Source of the DNA: Lachnospiraceae bacterium UBA3845 | GTDB taxonomy: Bacteria; Bacillota; Clostridia; Lachnospirales; Lachnospiraceae | Assembly: GCA_002392705.1 (NCBI GenBank) | Contig: DGHP01000048.1 | Location: 1 to 8,029 of the forward strand | Reading direction: 5' to 3' | Length of the DNA: 8,029 nt | In this document: positions 7,155 through 8,029 of the stretch, piece after piece | Numbering within the stretch: the first letter of the stretch is position 1 | Layout: every line of letters starts with the position of its first letter | Position numbers and translations under genes: made by a program | Notes under the pieces: generated by a model | Databases searched by the model: none | Seen by the model: only the letters and a program-made list of their open reading frames with translations | What the model was told of the DNA's origin: nothing

Positions 7155-7160
7155 CCCCTC
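7155..7160 (-). promoter_or_regulatory. Ribosome binding site of the surface-protein gene
   Basis: On the minus strand GAGGGG lies seven bases before the ATG at 7147. This favours that ATG over the second Met four codons later (7135). Confidence 0.65.
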
Positions 7161-7226
7161 TTTTCCGTGATCCGCCTGCCATACGCGAAGGCTGAGCCGG
7201 CGTGGCGCGGTAATGATCCGAAATGA

Positions 7227-7257
7227 AATATAACGTTATGATAACATCATAAAGAAA
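7227..7257 (-). promoter_or_regulatory. Possible promoter and operator dyad of the surface-protein gene
   Basis: On the minus strand TATATT (7232-7227) could serve as a -10, with a weak TTTCTT (7257-7252) 19 bases upstream; the -35 match is poor. Lying in the spacer is a perfect 17-base dyad, TTATGAT-AAC-ATCATAA (7236-7252), next to the 8-base palindrome TAACGTTA (7231-7238). A regulator binding here would block polymerase. The dyad is read directly; the promoter and the operator role are inference. Confidence 0.45.
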
Positions 7258-7307
7258 GCCTGTCCTCAGCATTTCCGAAAATAAAAAATGAAGAATTTCT
7301 TAAACAG

Positions 7308-7402
7308 AAAACGGCATCTGCCTGAGGCGCTCCCCGGTCCGCAGACGATGTGTTTTCGCCTGCCCGCGCCGGGGAACTGTCCGGCAGCAGATGCCGTTTT
7401 TT
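7308..7402 (-). terminator. Long three-helix hairpin, probable bidirectional terminator or structured RNA
   Basis: Arms 7308-7321 and 7387-7400 pair perfectly over 14 bases. Inside, TCCCCGG (7331-7337) pairs with CCGGGGA (7369-7375), and a third hairpin joins GCAG-A-CGA (7341-7348) to TCG-C-CTGC (7356-7363) around seven loop bases. On the minus strand the outer stem runs into TTTTCTGTTT, placing it as a terminator about 85 bases after the IMPase stop. On the plus strand it ends in six T, but no gene precedes it there. The 65-base structured interior is unusual for a plain terminator, so a small RNA is an alternative. Confidence 0.55.
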
Positions 7403-7437
7403 AATACAGCAGCCAAAGCTGTGCCTGCAGATTATCA

Positions 7438-7485
7438 GAACAGGCCTGTTCACGGCTCTCCACGCATCAGGCCGTGAATCGTAAC
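7438..7485. repeat. Dispersed intergenic repeat, copy B, with hairpin and palindrome
   Basis: TTCACGGC (7449-7456) pairs perfectly with GCCGTGAA (7471-7478) around a 14-base loop, and the left half with its loop is the near-copy of 1450-1471. A perfect 14-base palindrome GAACAGGCCTGTTC (7438-7451) overlaps its left edge. The element lies right after the stop of the minus-strand IMPase gene, and no T-run follows it in that direction, so it is not a standard terminator. Confidence 0.65.
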
Positions 7486-7486
7486 A

Positions 7487-8029
7487 TCAGATGGTCACAA
7501 TATAGTCTTCCTTCGCCACTCCTTCCGAAGCACAGAGGACGGAAGAAGGCCTGTCCCAGCTGAGCGGATTTCCTTCCATGTCAGTCACTGTGCATCCGGC
7601 TTCCTGGGCGATCAGCGCGCCGGCGGCAAAGTCCCAGAGACTCAGTTTCAGTTCAAAGAAAAGGCCGGTTACGCCTTTTGCCACAAGAAGAAGATCCCAG
7701 GCCGCGGTGCCGCTGCGGCGCAGGTCTACACACTTCTGCAGATAGCGGGCTGCATATTCGAAGGTCTTCTTCGAAAGCTCCTCATAATAGGGAGCGGTTC
7801 CGAAACCGACAAGGCTCCCGGAGAGCGGAAGCGTCGAAGAGTGCATGGGCCTGTCATTCCAGAAGGCGCCCTCTCCTTTTACGGCATGGCAGAGGACATC
7901 CTCAAAGGGATTGTAGATAACGCCGAGATAAGGCTCGCCGTCCCTGAACAGACCGATTGAAATGACGGAGGGCCTGTATTTATAGATGAAATTGCTGGTT
8001 CCGTCGATGGGATCGATGATGAAGGCATA
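7487..8029 (-). CDS. Inositol monophosphatase family protein, partial (5' end outside window)
   Basis: The last 180 codons of an IMPase-superfamily phosphatase, a cytoplasmic Mg-dependent, lithium-sensitive family acting on inositol phosphates, related sugar phosphates or 3'-phosphoadenosine compounds. The frame is open to the window edge, beginning with IIDPIDGTSNF, the core metal motif whose two Asp residues bind magnesium. The second signature, SLWDFAAGALIAQEAG, lies about 45 residues before the end and supplies the last metal-binding Asp. The protein ends DYIVTI with TGA at 7487-7489. The internal Met at 7846 is not the start, because family sequence continues upstream of it. Roughly the first 70-80 residues should lie beyond 8029, judging by a usual length near 260. 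I cannot tell IMPase, SuhB or CysQ activity apart from this fragment. Confidence 0.92.
   Translation of the reverse strand, partial: YAFIIDPIDGTSNFIYKYRPSVISIGLFRDGEPYLGVIYNPFEDVLCHAVKGEGAFWNDRPMHSSTLPLSGSLVGFGTAPYYEELSKKTFEYAARYLQKCVDLRRSGTAAWDLLLVAKGVTGLFFELKLSLWDFAAGALIAQEAGCTVTDMEGNPLSWDRPSSVLCASEGVAKEDYIVTI

Larger units (their letters stand above)
7148..7486. other. 339-base gene-free gap between surface-protein and IMPase genes
   Basis: No credible gene is seen on either strand. From right to left it holds the second copy of a dispersed repeat (7438-7485), a long stacked hairpin (7308-7402), an A/T-rich stretch (7271-7304), an operator-like dyad with a weak promoter (7227-7257) and the surface-protein leader. 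Bases 7403-7437 show nothing further that I can support. Confidence 0.6.

Noticed and set aside
7464..7480. Hammerhead ribozyme core (CTGATG then GAA on the minus strand) in repeat copy B
   Set aside because: The conserved CUGAUGA core is incomplete and the three-helix arrangement is absent.

Overview
The window looks like ordinary chromosome of a Gram-positive Clostridia-type bacterium, most likely a gut Lachnospiraceae-like species. This is inference: the clues are strong AGGAG-type ribosome sites, sigma-A-type promoters, a large secreted protein with Listeria-Bacteroides (InlB B-type) repeats and a degenerate sortase-type tail, and a long AlaX-type editing protein with a DHHA1 domain. Codon use and base composition look even across the genes, and I see no transposase, phage, CRISPR, tRNA or rRNA gene.

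Layout. (1) A minus-strand gene for an alanyl-tRNA editing hydrolase (44-1303) stands back to back with a plus-strand PHP-domain phosphoesterase (1529-2437). Their divergent promoters face away from each other and share almost the same -35 bases (1371-1377). The phosphoesterase leader carries a 21-bp inverted repeat directly after the -10 box. (2) After a 276-base gap holding a 65-base tandem repeat comes a plus-strand Cof-type HAD phosphatase (2714-3544), closed by a strong intrinsic terminator (3594-3638). (3) Converging on that terminator is a 1155-residue minus-strand surface protein (3680-7147) with a signal peptide, an undescribed N-terminal region, a low-complexity linker, about six InlB B-like repeats and a C-terminal membrane anchor. 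(4) Upstream of it lies a 339-base gene-free gap with an operator-like dyad, a long three-helix hairpin with a poly-T end, and a second copy of a short repeat also found in the phosphoesterase leader. (5) The window ends inside a minus-strand inositol monophosphatase-family gene whose 5' end is cut off.

The genes do not form one obvious pathway. Three encode small cytoplasmic hydrolases (tRNA proofreading, nucleotide or RNA-end turnover, sugar or nucleotide phosphate turnover), a fourth is an IMPase-type phosphatase, and the fifth encodes a surface protein that is probably independently transcribed. I do not see a new multi-gene system. The material most worth a second look is in the intergenic DNA (shared -35 promoters, the leader inverted repeat, a repeat shared by two gaps, the 65-base tandem repeat, the long hairpin) and in the architecture of the surface protein.
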